A DNA stretch of 64,000 bases from Bog-473 sp963725895 (GCA_963725895.1 CAVSAJ010000001.1:496001-560000), one strand, 5' to 3'; positions 27,341 through 36,140 are shown, numbered from the stretch's first letter. Made by a program: numbers and translations. The notes: generated by a model not told the origin, from the letters alone.

Positions 27341-27799
27341 GTGTTCGTCCCAGTCGGCATGGCGGTGACCGCGCTCGAAGACCTCCCCGCGCTCGTCGAC
27401 AAGGGCCGGCGGCGCCTCGAGCTGCAAGTAGCCAATGCACGGGTCGTCGGCAAGTTCGTCGTCACCAAGACCGAACGCCGAGTCTTCGACCGCGTCGAGG
27501 CACTCCTGGGCAACGGGAGCCCCGGCTCGAATGAAGCGCCACAGGGGTCCTCATCGGACGGCGTGGCGACCGCGGCGCGACCGGTCCCCGATGCGGCGGC
27601 CGGAGCCGTCGTCGGGAGCGCCTTGGCCGACTACGACACACTCAGCGCTTCCCAGGTGGTGCGGCGGCTCGAAAGCCTGGGCTCCGAAGAACTGCGAGCC
27701 GTGCAGCGTTACGAGGCCTCGACCCGAAACCGCCGGACGATTCTGAATCGTGCCGGACAGCTTCTCGAGGAGCGGCGGCAGGCGCCGCCAGATTCTTAG
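27341..27799 (+). CDS. phasin-like/lipid-droplet-associated small protein
   Basis: About 152 residues from GTG 27341 (ATG 27359 also fits). The N-terminal part FVPVGMAVTALEDLPALVDK and GRRRLELQVANARVVGKFVV is amphipathic helix, as in phasin-like proteins. The last 45 residues, DYDTLSASQVVRRLESL then EELRAVQRYEASTRNRRTIL, match a conserved C-terminal tail ('DYDSLAASQVV..L') that I recall from actinobacterial lipid-droplet or membrane proteins. Exact function is unknown. It follows DUF4193 by 64 nt, and the GNAT gene starts 6 nt after it. Confidence 0.6.
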   Translation: MFVPVGMAVTALEDLPALVDKGRRRLELQVANARVVGKFVVTKTERRVFDRVEALLGNGSPGSNEAPQGSSSDGVATAARPVPDAAAGAVVGSALADYDTLSASQVVRRLESLGSEELRAVQRYEASTRNRRTILNRAGQLLEERRQAPPDS

Positions 27800-27805
27800 C
27801 GGCGG

Positions 27806-28264
27806 ATGGAGGCGGTCCGACCGGCTGGCGCACTGGACCGTCAGGCCTGCACGCGCCTACTGGCGCAGGCTCTGACCGGCGCGGCCGCTATGCGTGGGGG
27901 CGCTGCCCTCGTGGGCGACGCGACGCCCGTGACTCTGCTGGAACGCTGGATGGTCTCCGAGGAGACCAAGCACCTCGTGGTGGGGGAGTACGACGGGGTC
28001 GTCGTGGGACTCCTGGCGGTGACGATCGCCGAGCCCGTCGCCGGGCGCCGCAGCGGGTTGGTCGAGTGCTGCTACGTCGATGCCGGTGCGCGCGGTGTCG
28101 GAGTTGGAACTGCCCTCATGGAGAATGCCGTGGAGTGGTGCGCCACACGAGACTGCACCGACGTGGACGCACTGGCGCTGCCAGGAGACCGTCCGACGAA
28201 ACAACGACTCGAGGCCGCCGGCTTCACCGCCCGCCTGCTGACCCTCACCCGCCGGTTGGGCTGA
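27806..28264 (+). CDS. GNAT family N-acetyltransferase
   Basis: 152 residues with the acetyl-CoA loop ARGVGVGTALME (motif A, R/QxxGxG) at about residues 93-104, preceded by the strand SGLVECCYVDAG and followed by a Cys/Asp-rich segment and a beta-strand ALALPGD. The substrate cannot be deduced. The gene ends inside the 3' end of the convergent gene at 28245 (20-nt overlap). Confidence 0.82.
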   Translation: MEAVRPAGALDRQACTRLLAQALTGAAAMRGGAALVGDATPVTLLERWMVSEETKHLVVGEYDGVVVGLLAVTIAEPVAGRRSGLVECCYVDAGARGVGVGTALMENAVEWCATRDCTDVDALALPGDRPTKQRLEAAGFTARLLTLTRRLG

Positions 28265-29537
28265 ACCGATGCTCCGCGTTGGTCCGTCGCGGAGGAGGTG
28301 GGGGGATCCGGAGGCCGAGCAGCTTGGCCAGGGCAGGCACTGCACCCGCGGCATGACGGGCAGCCTGACGGGCTACCTCGTCTTCGGGAATCCCGGCTGG
28401 CTTGACGGTGCGGCGGACCGGTGACGCCACGACGGCATCGAGCAGACGCATCCACTCCTCGGGCGCCAGGTCGGCGGTCATGGCCTCCCCGGCTGCGCCG
28501 GCCAGGCGGACGGCCAACTCCGCAGGGCACCGTGTCCCGGGCTCGGGAGGCCTGATCGATGCTTCCACGGCCTGTTGGATCCGGCCGTCGTTCAGGGCGT
28601 TAGTGATACGAGCGAGCCACTCCTCACGCAGCGCCGTCGTCCGCTGGTCGAGCGATTCCTGGAGCGCCTTGGCCATGGCGCGTCCCTCGTCGTCCAGGTT
28701 GACCGTCCGGGATGCAGCAACAACGGCACGTAGCTCGCGCAGTCGGTAGTCCTTGCCTGCCGTTTGTGCCACCGACGCGCGATCCTTCCAGTCGGCGAGC
28801 CGCACGATCGGGAGCAGCTCGTCCGCCATGGCGAGGAGCCCGTCGGCCGCGACAGGAGGCTTCCCACTCGTCTTGGCGGCGCTGTTCTGTGCCTCGATGG
28901 CCTGTCGGACCGCTTGAAGGCCGCCGCGCAACAACTGCTCGGCCACGGGGATCTGCTCGGGCCGAAGCGTGGCCAGCATGGCGTTGCGGTGCACGGTCGA
29001 CGTCGGCGTGGCGGGGCGCTCCCCGCGTGCGGGCCGTCCGTCACCAGCCCCCGGGCGCCGCCCACCGGGCCGCCGCGGACCGGTACCGCCGCGCGGCCGA
29101 TCTGCTCGATCCGCTCGATCCGCTCGATCCGCTCCGTCTGCTCGTTCCGGCCGCGCACCGGGCTCACGGTCCGGTCCGGCGGCGCGACGGCCGCCCCGCC
29201 GTTCTCGGCGCCCGTCATCGTCGTCCCGCCGGCGCTTGGACGAACCAGGGGCCAGGATCACCGAGACGTCTGGCGCGCGCTTCGGTGTGCCCTTGACCTC
29301 GATACGTCCTTCAGTCCTCTCGGGGGAGCGCAGCGGCTTTGCCGGAGTCAACGCAATGATCTCGATACCGTCGAGGCTCACCTCGACGTCGGCCTGCAAC
29401 ACGGTGCCGACTGACGCGCCGGACGGCACCAGAGCTGCCTCGACCGTGCCCTTGGGCTGGCGCGCCCCTGCAGCGCGCCACGTCCAGGACTCGTCGCCCG
29501 CCTTGCTCGTCAATTCGATGTCGATGCGCCGGGACAT
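28245..29537 (-). CDS. hypothetical protein with Arg/Asp-rich linker
   Basis: 430 residues. The N-terminal 85 residues (IDIELTSKAGDESWTWRAAG, VGTVLQADVEVSLDGIEII) look like a beta-barrel or OB-like nucleic-acid domain. Residues about 95-180 are a low-complexity basic/acidic linker containing ADRADRADRADRP. The rest is helical (RNAMLATLRPEQIPVAEQLL, LLPIVRLADWKDRASVAQ). This architecture suggests an RNA-associated protein, but I do not recognise a family. ATG 29537 is divergent from htrA. Confidence 0.65.
   Translation of the reverse strand: MSRRIDIELTSKAGDESWTWRAAGARQPKGTVEAALVPSGASVGTVLQADVEVSLDGIEIIALTPAKPLRSPERTEGRIEVKGTPKRAPDVSVILAPGSSKRRRDDDDGRRERRGGRRAAGPDREPGARPERADGADRADRADRADRPRGGTGPRRPGGRRPGAGDGRPARGERPATPTSTVHRNAMLATLRPEQIPVAEQLLRGGLQAVRQAIEAQNSAAKTSGKPPVAADGLLAMADELLPIVRLADWKDRASVAQTAGKDYRLRELRAVVAASRTVNLDDEGRAMAKALQESLDQRTTALREEWLARITNALNDGRIQQAVEASIRPPEPGTRCPAELAVRLAGAAGEAMTADLAPEEWMRLLDAVVASPVRRTVKPAGIPEDEVARQAARHAAGAVPALAKLLGLRIPPPPPRRTNAEHRFSPTGG
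29098..29142 (-). repeat. 9-bp tandem repeat in the Arg/Asp linker
   Basis: Five 9-bp units, CGATCTGCT, three copies of CGATCCGCT and CCGTCTGCT (plus-strand reading), encode the repeated Ala-Asp-Arg triplets of the linker in the 430-residue protein. The pattern points to slippage expansion. Confidence 0.75.
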
Positions 29538-29706
29538 GCGGCGGACACGCTACATCTCCTGGCGAAGTGGTCCGATGCCAGCAAGCGATCGGCATCCCAT
29601 AACATGGGCCCCACGTACCCGGACCTGCGGGAGCCGCGGGGACGGGTGAGCATCCACCGCCCCGTGCGTGCGACGGACCCCCTTTGTCCCCTTCAGGAGG
29701 ATCCAG

Positions 29707-31395
29707 ATGAGTGAGGACACCGAGCAGTCCGGACCCCAACCTGATCCCGGCACGCCGGTGACGTCCGGCTCAGAGACGCCGGCTCCAGAGCCATCTGGTC
29801 CCGCTGTGAGCCTGCCACCCAGCACTTCTCCGCCCGCTCCCAGCAACCAGGGCGATCCGACCGGTCCAACGCCCGCGCCGGGAGCTCCATGGAACGCACC
29901 AGAGGCCACCACGCCGCCATACGTTGGGACGCCGCCGGAGGGAACAAGCCCTCCGTACGGTGCAACCCCCCCGTACGGTGCGTCGCCACCGCAGCCGCCT
30001 GCCTCGCCCTTCCCGCCCCCACCACCCCAGAATTGGACACCCCCCGACAACTCGTATACGGGACCACCCACCCCCGTGCCTGCGACCGCGGTCCCTTTCG
30101 CGTACCCGGCATCGGGCGGTGCAGGGTCCCGGGGCGGTGGCCGCTCGGATGGGCCGCCGGGCCGCGTGCGCACGTGGCTCCCCGTCGTCGTGGTAGCCGC
30201 CCTCGTCGGTGGCGGCATCGGCGCCGGAGTGACCGCGCTCGCGACCAACAACAACGGCGACGGCTCCAACGTGACCATCCATGAGAGCAGCGCAGTACCC
30301 GGCGCAGCGGTGTTGAACGGAAATGTCACGATCCCGCAGCTGGTGCAGCATGTCATTCCCGCCGTGGTGTCGATCGACGTCAAGTCCAACGGGGACGAGG
30401 ATCAAGGTACGGGCATGATCATCACCTCCAACGGGGACGTCGTGACCAACAACCACGTGATCGAGCTCTACTCGGAGAACAGCGACCAGGGATCCATCAC
30501 CGTCACCGAGTACGGCCAGATCAAGTCGCTGCCGACCACGCTGGTCGGCTACGACCAGAGCAAGGACATCGCGCTGTTGAAGATCAACAACGCATCGAAC
30601 CTGCCCACGGTGACCTTCGGCAATTCGTCCAAGGCGGTCGTCGGTGATGCGGTCGTCGCCATCGGCAACGCACTCGGATTGGCGGCGGGAACCCCGACGG
30701 TCACGCAAGGCATCGTGTCGGCCCTTGGCCGCTCCGTCACCGCAGGGGGTGAGGGCACCCAGAGCGAGAGCTTGACGAACTTGATCCAGACCGACGCCGC
30801 CATCAACCCCGGTAACTCTGGCGGTCCGCTCATTGACACATCGGGCCAGGTCATCGCCATGAATACGGCGGTCGCGGGGACCACCAGCGATGGGACCTCG
30901 TCGCAGAACATCGGCTTCGCCATCCCCACCGCGCAGATCGAGGCCCTGCTCCCGCAGCTCGAGAAGGGTGGCCAGACCGGAAACGGCGGCGGGTACCTCG
31001 GCGTCGACATCACAACGCTGACCTCCTCACTGCGTCAGCAGTACGGCTTCACGCCGACGACGGGCGCCGTGATCCTGAGCGTGGTGTCGGGCTCCCCGGC
31101 TGACAAGGCCGGACTCGTGCAGGGCGATGTCATCGTCGACGTCAACGGTTCCGCGATCACCTCGTCCGACGACCTGCAGAAGGTGATCCAAGCAGCCCAT
31201 GCCGGACAGTCGGTGAGCATCACCTACTACGTCGGCGACAACAAGCGGACGACGACAGCGACGCTGGGCAGTCAGTCAGAGGCGCAGCAGAACTCCGGCA
31301 ACACGGGCGGCGGATCGACCAACCCGTTCGGGGGTGGCGGGTTCCCGGGCTTTGGAAACTCCGGCTCGACGGGGTCGACGGGCGGAACGCCTTAG
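29707..31395 (+). CDS. membrane-anchored HtrA/DegP-like serine protease
   Basis: 562 residues from ATG 29707, with AGGAGG upstream. A Pro-rich cytoplasmic part (about 1-150) is followed by one TM helix (WLPVVVVAALVGGGIGAG) near 157-178 and an S1C trypsin-like domain. The catalytic residues are His251 in NNHVIE, Asp287 in KDIALLKI and Ser371 in NPGNSGGPL. A PDZ domain follows (GAVILSVVSGSPADKAGL), then a Gly/Phe-rich tail (NPFGGGGFPGFG). It is an extracytoplasmic quality-control protease, similar in layout to mycobacterial PepD/HtrA. Confidence 0.93.
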   Translation: MSEDTEQSGPQPDPGTPVTSGSETPAPEPSGPAVSLPPSTSPPAPSNQGDPTGPTPAPGAPWNAPEATTPPYVGTPPEGTSPPYGATPPYGASPPQPPASPFPPPPPQNWTPPDNSYTGPPTPVPATAVPFAYPASGGAGSRGGGRSDGPPGRVRTWLPVVVVAALVGGGIGAGVTALATNNNGDGSNVTIHESSAVPGAAVLNGNVTIPQLVQHVIPAVVSIDVKSNGDEDQGTGMIITSNGDVVTNNHVIELYSENSDQGSITVTEYGQIKSLPTTLVGYDQSKDIALLKINNASNLPTVTFGNSSKAVVGDAVVAIGNALGLAAGTPTVTQGIVSALGRSVTAGGEGTQSESLTNLIQTDAAINPGNSGGPLIDTSGQVIAMNTAVAGTTSDGTSSQNIGFAIPTAQIEALLPQLEKGGQTGNGGGYLGVDITTLTSSLRQQYGFTPTTGAVILSVVSGSPADKAGLVQGDVIVDVNGSAITSSDDLQKVIQAAHAGQSVSITYYVGDNKRTTTATLGSQSEAQQNSGNTGGGSTNPFGGGGFPGFGNSGSTGSTGGTP

Positions 31396-31429
31396 CGCCG
31401 AGATTCCAGCGGGCCGACGGCCGGGACCG

Positions 31430-31948
31430 TCACACCTCCGTCTTCCACGTGGGCGGCGCGCCCGGGACGTCGAAATTGCGATCAGGATGGGCGGGCGGCA
31501 CATTCATCTTCCCGCCCAACGGCTGCCACCCGCCCGCCTCGATGTCCTCGAGCACGTGCGCCATGTTGTAGGTGTCCTCCTCGTAGGAGAACTTCCCGTC
31601 GCCGGCATAGATGAGCCGCGAGTAAGCCGACTGGCGGTACGGCGTCCCGTCGGCCTTGGTGCGCGGCATGACCTGGGTCCACTTGACGACCACGTCGTCA
31701 CCTTCGATCGCCGTGAACTCGATCGGGAACTTCCAGTCCTCCATGCCGAGCATCGAGTCGACCAGCCAGCGGGCGATGGCCTCGCGGCCCTCGATCCGGC
31801 CCCAAGCGCCGTCCACGTAGACGGCGTCCTCGGTGTAGAAGCCCGCCAGTGCGCCGAAGGCGTCGGGCTCGAGCCCGTCGTCGATGCGCCGACGCAGCTC
31901 GTGATAGCGCTCGATGGTCTCCTTGACCTCCTCGCGGGGGTGCGGCAT
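31430..31948 (-). CDS. SnoaL-like/NTF2-fold protein
   Basis: 172 residues with an NTF2-like cone fold pattern: an N-terminal helix (REEVKETIERYHELRRRIDD), GFYTEDAVYVDGAWGRIEG, then REAIARWLVDSM and EFTAIEGDDVVVKWTQVMP. Such SnoaL-type domains act as small-molecule isomerases or binding modules, and the ligand is not predictable. ATG 31948 has GAGGAGG upstream. It is the last gene of the minus run that begins at 34338. Confidence 0.75.
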   Translation of the reverse strand: MPHPREEVKETIERYHELRRRIDDGLEPDAFGALAGFYTEDAVYVDGAWGRIEGREAIARWLVDSMLGMEDWKFPIEFTAIEGDDVVVKWTQVMPRTKADGTPYRQSAYSRLIYAGDGKFSYEEDTYNMAHVLEDIEAGGWQPLGGKMNVPPAHPDRNFDVPGAPPTWKTEV

Positions 31949-31975
31949 GGGTGATTCCTCCTCTTTCGGATCTCT

Positions 31976-32045
31976 TCTCAGGACTGCAATGTCTCAGGAC
32001 TGAACGGCTTCTCAGGACTGCACGGTTTCTCAAGACTGCACGGCG
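31976..32045 (-). repeat. 18-bp tandem repeat spanning the ppa stop codon
   Basis: Four units (16, 18, 18 and 18 bp) with the plus-strand core TCTCAGGACTGcACGGtt. On the coding strand each carries a CAGTCxTGA block, so the real stop of ppa (32030-32032) is followed by further stop-containing copies. It is explained by local duplication of the gene's last codons. Confidence 0.8.
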
Positions 32046-32536
32046 CGATAAGCGGCCCGGCACGACTCGAGCTCGGCCAGTGCGGCCGCGCGGTCTGAGA
32101 ACCCTTGCACCTCCACCGACTTGTGGGGCTCGAGGTCCTTGTAAATGCTGAAGAAGTGCGCGATCTCGTTGCGGAGATGCTCGGGGACGTCGTCGATGTC
32201 GTCGGCGTTGTCCCATTGCGGGTCGTGCTCGAGCACGCAGATGAGCTTCGCGTCCACTCCCGCCTCGTCGCGCATGGAGAACATGCCAAGGATGCGCACC
32301 CGCACCAGGCACCCGGGGAACGTGGGATCGGCGACGAGCACCAGCGCGTCGAGGGGGTCGCCGTCGCCGGCGAGGGTGTCGGGCACGAAGCCGTAGTCCG
32401 CCGGATAGGTGGTGGCGGTGAAGAGGCGGCGGTCCAAGCGGATCATGTGCCGGTCGTGGTCGTACTCGTACTTGTTGCGGCTCCCCGTGGGGATCTCGAT
32501 CACGACCTCGATCACGTCGCCGGCTGCGTCGCTCAC
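32030..32536 (-). CDS. ppa: inorganic pyrophosphatase (family I)
   Basis: 168 residues. Metal and substrate residues are visible in EIPTGSRNKYEYD, YPADYGFVPDTLAGDGDPLDALVL (the DxDPxD metal site) and HFFSIYKDLEPHKSVEV. It hydrolyses pyrophosphate from biosynthetic reactions in the cytoplasm. GTG 32536 overlaps the stop of the VOC gene (GTGA). Its 3' end lies in the 18-bp repeat array. Confidence 0.96.
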   Translation of the reverse strand: MSDAAGDVIEVVIEIPTGSRNKYEYDHDRHMIRLDRRLFTATTYPADYGFVPDTLAGDGDPLDALVLVADPTFPGCLVRVRILGMFSMRDEAGVDAKLICVLEHDPQWDNADDIDDVPEHLRNEIAHFFSIYKDLEPHKSVEVQGFSDRAAALAELESCRAAYRAVQS

Positions 32537-32967
32537 GACGGGGGAGCGTGTGCGCTGCGACGGGCAGGGTCGACCGGGCTCATGATGCCGACTCCGTTCC
32601 CGTCCGGGTCGCTGACGACGGCGTAGCGCGCGCCCCAGAAGGCATCGAAAGGCGGCTGCTGGATGGGTACGCCGTCAGCTGCCAGCTCTGCGACCAGACG
32701 GTCGACCTCGTCGCGCGTCTCCGCCTTGAAGCCGAGGACCACGCCGGTTCCGCCGGGCCAACCTCGGTTCCAATCGGTTACGAAGACCGTGGAGTCGAGG
32801 TCGACGTCGAGAGAGGAAGAGGGACGCTGTCGGGCCGAGACGTGGTGTGCGCCCCATTGCGGGTCCCGTTCCTCGCCGAAGTCGAGTCCCAGGCGGGAGT
32901 AGAAGGCGCGGCTGGCGTCGACGTCGGTGACGACGAGGTTCACTTGATCGAAGCGGATCGGCGTCAC
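32533..32967 (-). CDS. VOC-superfamily (glyoxalase-like) protein
   Basis: 144 residues from GTG 32967. The paired beta-alpha-beta-beta-beta units are recognisable: FDQVNLVVTDVDASRAFYSR at the start and VSDPDGNGVGIMSP near the end, with one probable metal ligand Glu replaced (NGVGI where EIxxP is usual). A role in dioxygenase, glyoxalase or resistance chemistry is possible but not decidable. It sits between the Fae homologue (17 nt) and ppa (overlap). Confidence 0.85.
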   Translation of the reverse strand: MTPIRFDQVNLVVTDVDASRAFYSRLGLDFGEERDPQWGAHHVSARQRPSSSLDVDLDSTVFVTDWNRGWPGGTGVVLGFKAETRDEVDRLVAELAADGVPIQQPPFDAFWGARYAVVSDPDGNGVGIMSPVDPARRSAHAPPS

Positions 32968-32983
32968 GAGACCACCGTAGTGC

Positions 32984-33481
32984 TCACGCCCTGAAGTAGG
33001 CGTTGAACGGCGCTTTGCGGGCAGCCAGTGCCTCTGCGAGCTCCGGACGCCCCTCGTGCCCGGCCCGCAAGGCCTCCAGTGTGGCCTGCTTGTTGTTGGC
33101 GAAGACACGCCGCTCGTCGGCGGCCTCGGGGTTCACCCAGACCGCAGCGATGAGGAGCTGCCCGCGCACGTCGTCCTCGGACAGCGAGCCCTCGGCCACG
33201 GCCTCCAACACGCCGGCGGCCACTCCGGCATGGGCCGCCCCCCAGGTGAGCGCGGCATGTCGCTCGTCCTCCACGGTCGCCTTGTTGACGAAGAGTGTGA
33301 AGGGCCGGACCGCGATGCCCGGCTGCACGGTGGTGACGAAGGGGACGTGCCCGCGCCGTGGGGTGGCGAGCGCCGTGACCCAGGCCGTCTCCACCGGCCC
33401 GCCGAGCGCTCCGAGCACGGTGTTGACGTGGGCCGCCTCGGCGCCCTCGCCAACGAAGGCTTCTCCGAACTGGGTGCTCAC
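32984..33481 (-). CDS. fae: formaldehyde-activating enzyme (Fae) homologue
   Basis: 165 residues, matching Fae length. Family blocks are FGEAFVGEGAEAAHVNTVLG (with the proposed catalytic His at about 18), GPVETAWVTAL, NKATVEDERHAALTWG, AHAGVAAGVLEAVAEG and VWVNPEAADERRVFANNKQA. In methylotrophs Fae joins formaldehyde to tetrahydromethanopterin. No other H4MPT gene is in the window, so the true substrate or pterin here is open. GTG 33481 overlaps the stop of the upstream oxygenase gene. Confidence 0.85.
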   Translation of the reverse strand: MSTQFGEAFVGEGAEAAHVNTVLGALGGPVETAWVTALATPRRGHVPFVTTVQPGIAVRPFTLFVNKATVEDERHAALTWGAAHAGVAAGVLEAVAEGSLSEDDVRGQLLIAAVWVNPEAADERRVFANNKQATLEALRAGHEGRPELAEALAARKAPFNAYFRA

Positions 33482-34338
33482 GCGGGCGCGGGCCAGACCT
33501 CGGGCGGCTCGGCAAAGGCCTCCGTGCGCCCGTAGCGATCAGCGCGCAACAGGTCGCTCCCCATCGTGCCTGCTTTGGTGTCGTAGGCCAGCAAACCCAC
33601 ATGGCGCCACCGCTGACCCGCGATGGGGCTGACCCGGTGAAGCGAGTGGCGGCCTTCGAAGACAAGCAGGGTGCCGGGCCGCATCGGCAGCGTCTCGACT
33701 CGTGGCCGTTCGCCCCGCAAGACGGCTGCCACGTCGTCGTAGCGCTCGTCGTGGGCGCTGCGAATGCGTGGCACGACCTCGAAGTCGCCGCCCGCCTCGG
33801 CCGACTGGATGGCCAGGGACACGACGAAGTCGGTCTGGTCGAAATGCCACTGCAGCAGGTCGCCCTCGCCCATCACCGCCAGGTTCAGGGCGCCGAAAGG
33901 ATCTGCGTAGCGGTAGATCGGACCGCGGTCGAGCACGGCTTCGACGAGGTCCTTGAGCGCATCCCACTCATAGAGTCGGCGCAGCGGCGAATCGAGGGGC
34001 ACGAGGTCGTAGGCGACCGCTCGCACGCTGTAGTCGGCGAAGTGCAGCCGGGGGTGGTCCTCGGGCAACGAGAAGTCGGGGAATTCGAGATACGCGGTGC
34101 CTTGCCCGCCCGAGGGATGCGCTCGCGGGGCGAGGGCGTCCGCGTCACGCACGAGCTGGGCGACGCCGGCAGGGGAGACGAAACCCTCGATCTCGGCCGC
34201 GCCCTTCTCGTGCATCTGGCGGCGCGCTTCGGCGATGACGGCCTTGTAGCTGCTCGAGTCGGCCCGCCCGAGGGGATAGCGGTCGAGATCGACCAGCTCC
34301 GCCGCATTATGCGGGCGCGCCTGCACCATGCGCGGCAC
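33478..34338 (-). CDS. Fe(II)/2-oxoglutarate oxygenase, HalD/ArpA-like
   Basis: 286 residues of a cupin-like oxygenase. The facial triad is visible as HFD in LLQWHFDQTDFVVS and a distal His in GRHSLHRVSPI, followed by the 2OG-binding Arg region RWRHVGLLAYD. The presence of Asp (HxD) predicts hydroxylation or another oxidation rather than halogenation, since halogenases of this group have Gly at that place. The group contains ArpA and the amino-acid halogenase HalD, as I recall. It begins the coupled minus-strand set with Fae, VOC, ppa and SnoaL. Confidence 0.75.
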   Translation of the reverse strand: MPRMVQARPHNAAELVDLDRYPLGRADSSSYKAVIAEARRQMHEKGAAEIEGFVSPAGVAQLVRDADALAPRAHPSGGQGTAYLEFPDFSLPEDHPRLHFADYSVRAVAYDLVPLDSPLRRLYEWDALKDLVEAVLDRGPIYRYADPFGALNLAVMGEGDLLQWHFDQTDFVVSLAIQSAEAGGDFEVVPRIRSAHDERYDDVAAVLRGERPRVETLPMRPGTLLVFEGRHSLHRVSPIAGQRWRHVGLLAYDTKAGTMGSDLLRADRYGRTEAFAEPPEVWPAPA

Positions 34339-34364
34339 GGTACCAGGAGGGCAGCGGCCCGAGA

Positions 34365-36140
34365 TCAGCCGCCGAAGCCGCCTCCCGCGCCGACCCGGCT
34401 TATGTTGACCTGGAAGTTGCCACCGCCCCCGGCGAAGCCACCCCCGCCTCCTCCGAAGAAACCGCCGCCACCGCCGCCGAGGCCGCCGAAGGTGTTCGTG
34501 TTGGTGCTCGTCGAGGGCACCACCTCGGCATAGTCGGCCAGGACGACGCTCTGCCCCGGGCTGAGCCCCGAGAGCACCTGCGTGTACTCGTCACCGACCA
34601 TGCCGATCTTGATCACCGTGCGCGTCAACTCTCCCTTGTCCAGCTCGAGCACGTAGCTGCGCGTCTCGAGCGTCTGCACGGCAGAGGTAGGCACGGCGAC
34701 GACGTCGGACACCGACCCCGTCGTGATGGTGACGTTGGACGACGACCCGGTGAACAAGGTGTCCGTCGTGGCCGGAAGGGCCACCACGACGGGGTAGGAG
34801 TAGCTCCCGTCGCTCGACTGCACCGGCCCGACCTGTGACACCGTGCCGTCCATGGTGCCGTCGCTGCCGTCGACCTCGACCGAGGCCGGTTGGCCGACCT
34901 TGACCGAGGGCACCTGCGAGCTGTCGAGCGTCCCCTCGACCTCATAGGCGTTCGTGCCGATGATCGTGATGATCTCAGTGCTCGAGTCGGCGCTCACCGT
35001 GTCGCCCACGTCGATCCCGACCGAGACCACGGTTCCACTGATGGGGCTGGTCATCGTGGCCTCGTTGAGCGACTGCTGCGCATCGGTCAGCTGCGCCTGT
35101 GCCGTGTCGATGTCGGCCTGGTCCGAGGCGATCTGCTCAGGCGTGTCGGTGTCGGCGGATGCACCGCTGCCCCCGCTCGGCGAACCCGACGAGCCGCTCC
35201 CGGCCGAGCCGGCGCCGGAGCCGGTGTTGCCGGTCCCGGCGCCCGTGTTACCCGTGAACGCGGTGTCGACCGCGTGAGCGGTCCCGGTGGGGGAGCCCGT
35301 GTTGCCGGTCGTGCCGGGAGAGGTCGACGTCGAGCCGCCTGTGCCCGAGGACTCCGCCGCGAGCGCCTGGCCCAGGGCCGTCTCGTCCTTCGACACGGCC
35401 GACTCGTCCTTGGAGACCTGCTGTTCGTCGGATTGGACCGTCTCAAGGGCAGCTTCACACGTTGCCTGCCCCGCCGGCGTACTCGTGTTGGTCGAAGTGC
35501 AGTCGGTCTGGGCCTGCGTCAGGTCGGCCGCGTCCTTCTGCTGGTCGGTCGACAGCGTCGACTCGTCCTGCGTGAGCGTCGTCTCGTCGGCGGTGACGGT
35601 CGCGTTCTGTCCACCCGTTCCCGAATGTGACGGCGCCGTCGTGGTCGTGGTCGTGGTCGACCCCGACGTCGAGCTCGGCGACTTGGCGCTGCTCGACCCG
35701 TTGGTGCCGCTGTTCGACGAGCCGTTGTTCGACGCGTTCTCCTCGTCCTCTACCAACTTGGCCTCGTCGGCGCTCAGGGTCGACTCGTCGGAGGACACCG
35801 TCTCGCTCAGGGCGGTCGTGTTTAGAGTCCCGAGGGTCTGCCCGGCCGTCACCTGCTGGCCGGGCGTCACCGTCACCGAGGTGACCTGCCCGCCCACCTG
35901 GAAGGAGGCGGCCGCGTCATTGACGGGGTCGACGGTACCGACGACGGTCAGCGTGTTGGCGATGCTGGCGCGAGTCACCGATGTCATGCGATAGCCGGCA
36001 CTGCTGTTGCCGACCTCGGCCCACGCGGCCACGCCGCCACCGAGGATCACGACCAGGACCACCGCGCTGATCAGGACGGCGCGCCGGTGACCGGCGCGCC
36101 CCCACCCTGAGGACCCGCTCCTAGGCACTGCTACCGCCAC
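34365..36140 (-). CDS. efflux adaptor (MacA/HlyD-like) with long low-complexity insert and Gly/Phe tail
   Basis: About 591 residues from GTG 36140 (GTG 36128 also fits). An N-terminal TM anchor (AVLISAVVLVVILGGGVAAW) leads to a lipoyl-like half (GGQVTSVTVTPGQQVTAGQT). The coiled region about 110-370 is Ser/Thr/Gly-rich with repeated S-x-D/E-E-S-x-L blocks (SSDESTLSADEAKLVEDEEN). The second lipoyl half (TMTSPISGTVVSVGIDVGD) and barrel follow. The C-terminus is glycine- and phenylalanine-rich (GGGFFGGGGGGFAGGG). It may link the ABC pump below to the envelope. It overlaps the stop of the DUF5666-like gene. Confidence 0.82.
   Translation of the reverse strand: MAVAVPRSGSSGWGRAGHRRAVLISAVVLVVILGGGVAAWAEVGNSSAGYRMTSVTRASIANTLTVVGTVDPVNDAAASFQVGGQVTSVTVTPGQQVTAGQTLGTLNTTALSETVSSDESTLSADEAKLVEDEENASNNGSSNSGTNGSSSAKSPSSTSGSTTTTTTTAPSHSGTGGQNATVTADETTLTQDESTLSTDQQKDAADLTQAQTDCTSTNTSTPAGQATCEAALETVQSDEQQVSKDESAVSKDETALGQALAAESSGTGGSTSTSPGTTGNTGSPTGTAHAVDTAFTGNTGAGTGNTGSGAGSAGSGSSGSPSGGSGASADTDTPEQIASDQADIDTAQAQLTDAQQSLNEATMTSPISGTVVSVGIDVGDTVSADSSTEIITIIGTNAYEVEGTLDSSQVPSVKVGQPASVEVDGSDGTMDGTVSQVGPVQSSDGSYSYPVVVALPATTDTLFTGSSSNVTITTGSVSDVVAVPTSAVQTLETRSYVLELDKGELTRTVIKIGMVGDEYTQVLSGLSPGQSVVLADYAEVVPSTSTNTNTFGGLGGGGGGFFGGGGGGFAGGGGNFQVNISRVGAGGGFGG

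Noticed and set aside
28245..29537. Possible S1/OB RNA-binding protein assignment for the 430-residue protein
   Set aside because: Only the strand pattern of the first 85 residues supports it; no conserved RNA-binding residues could be named.
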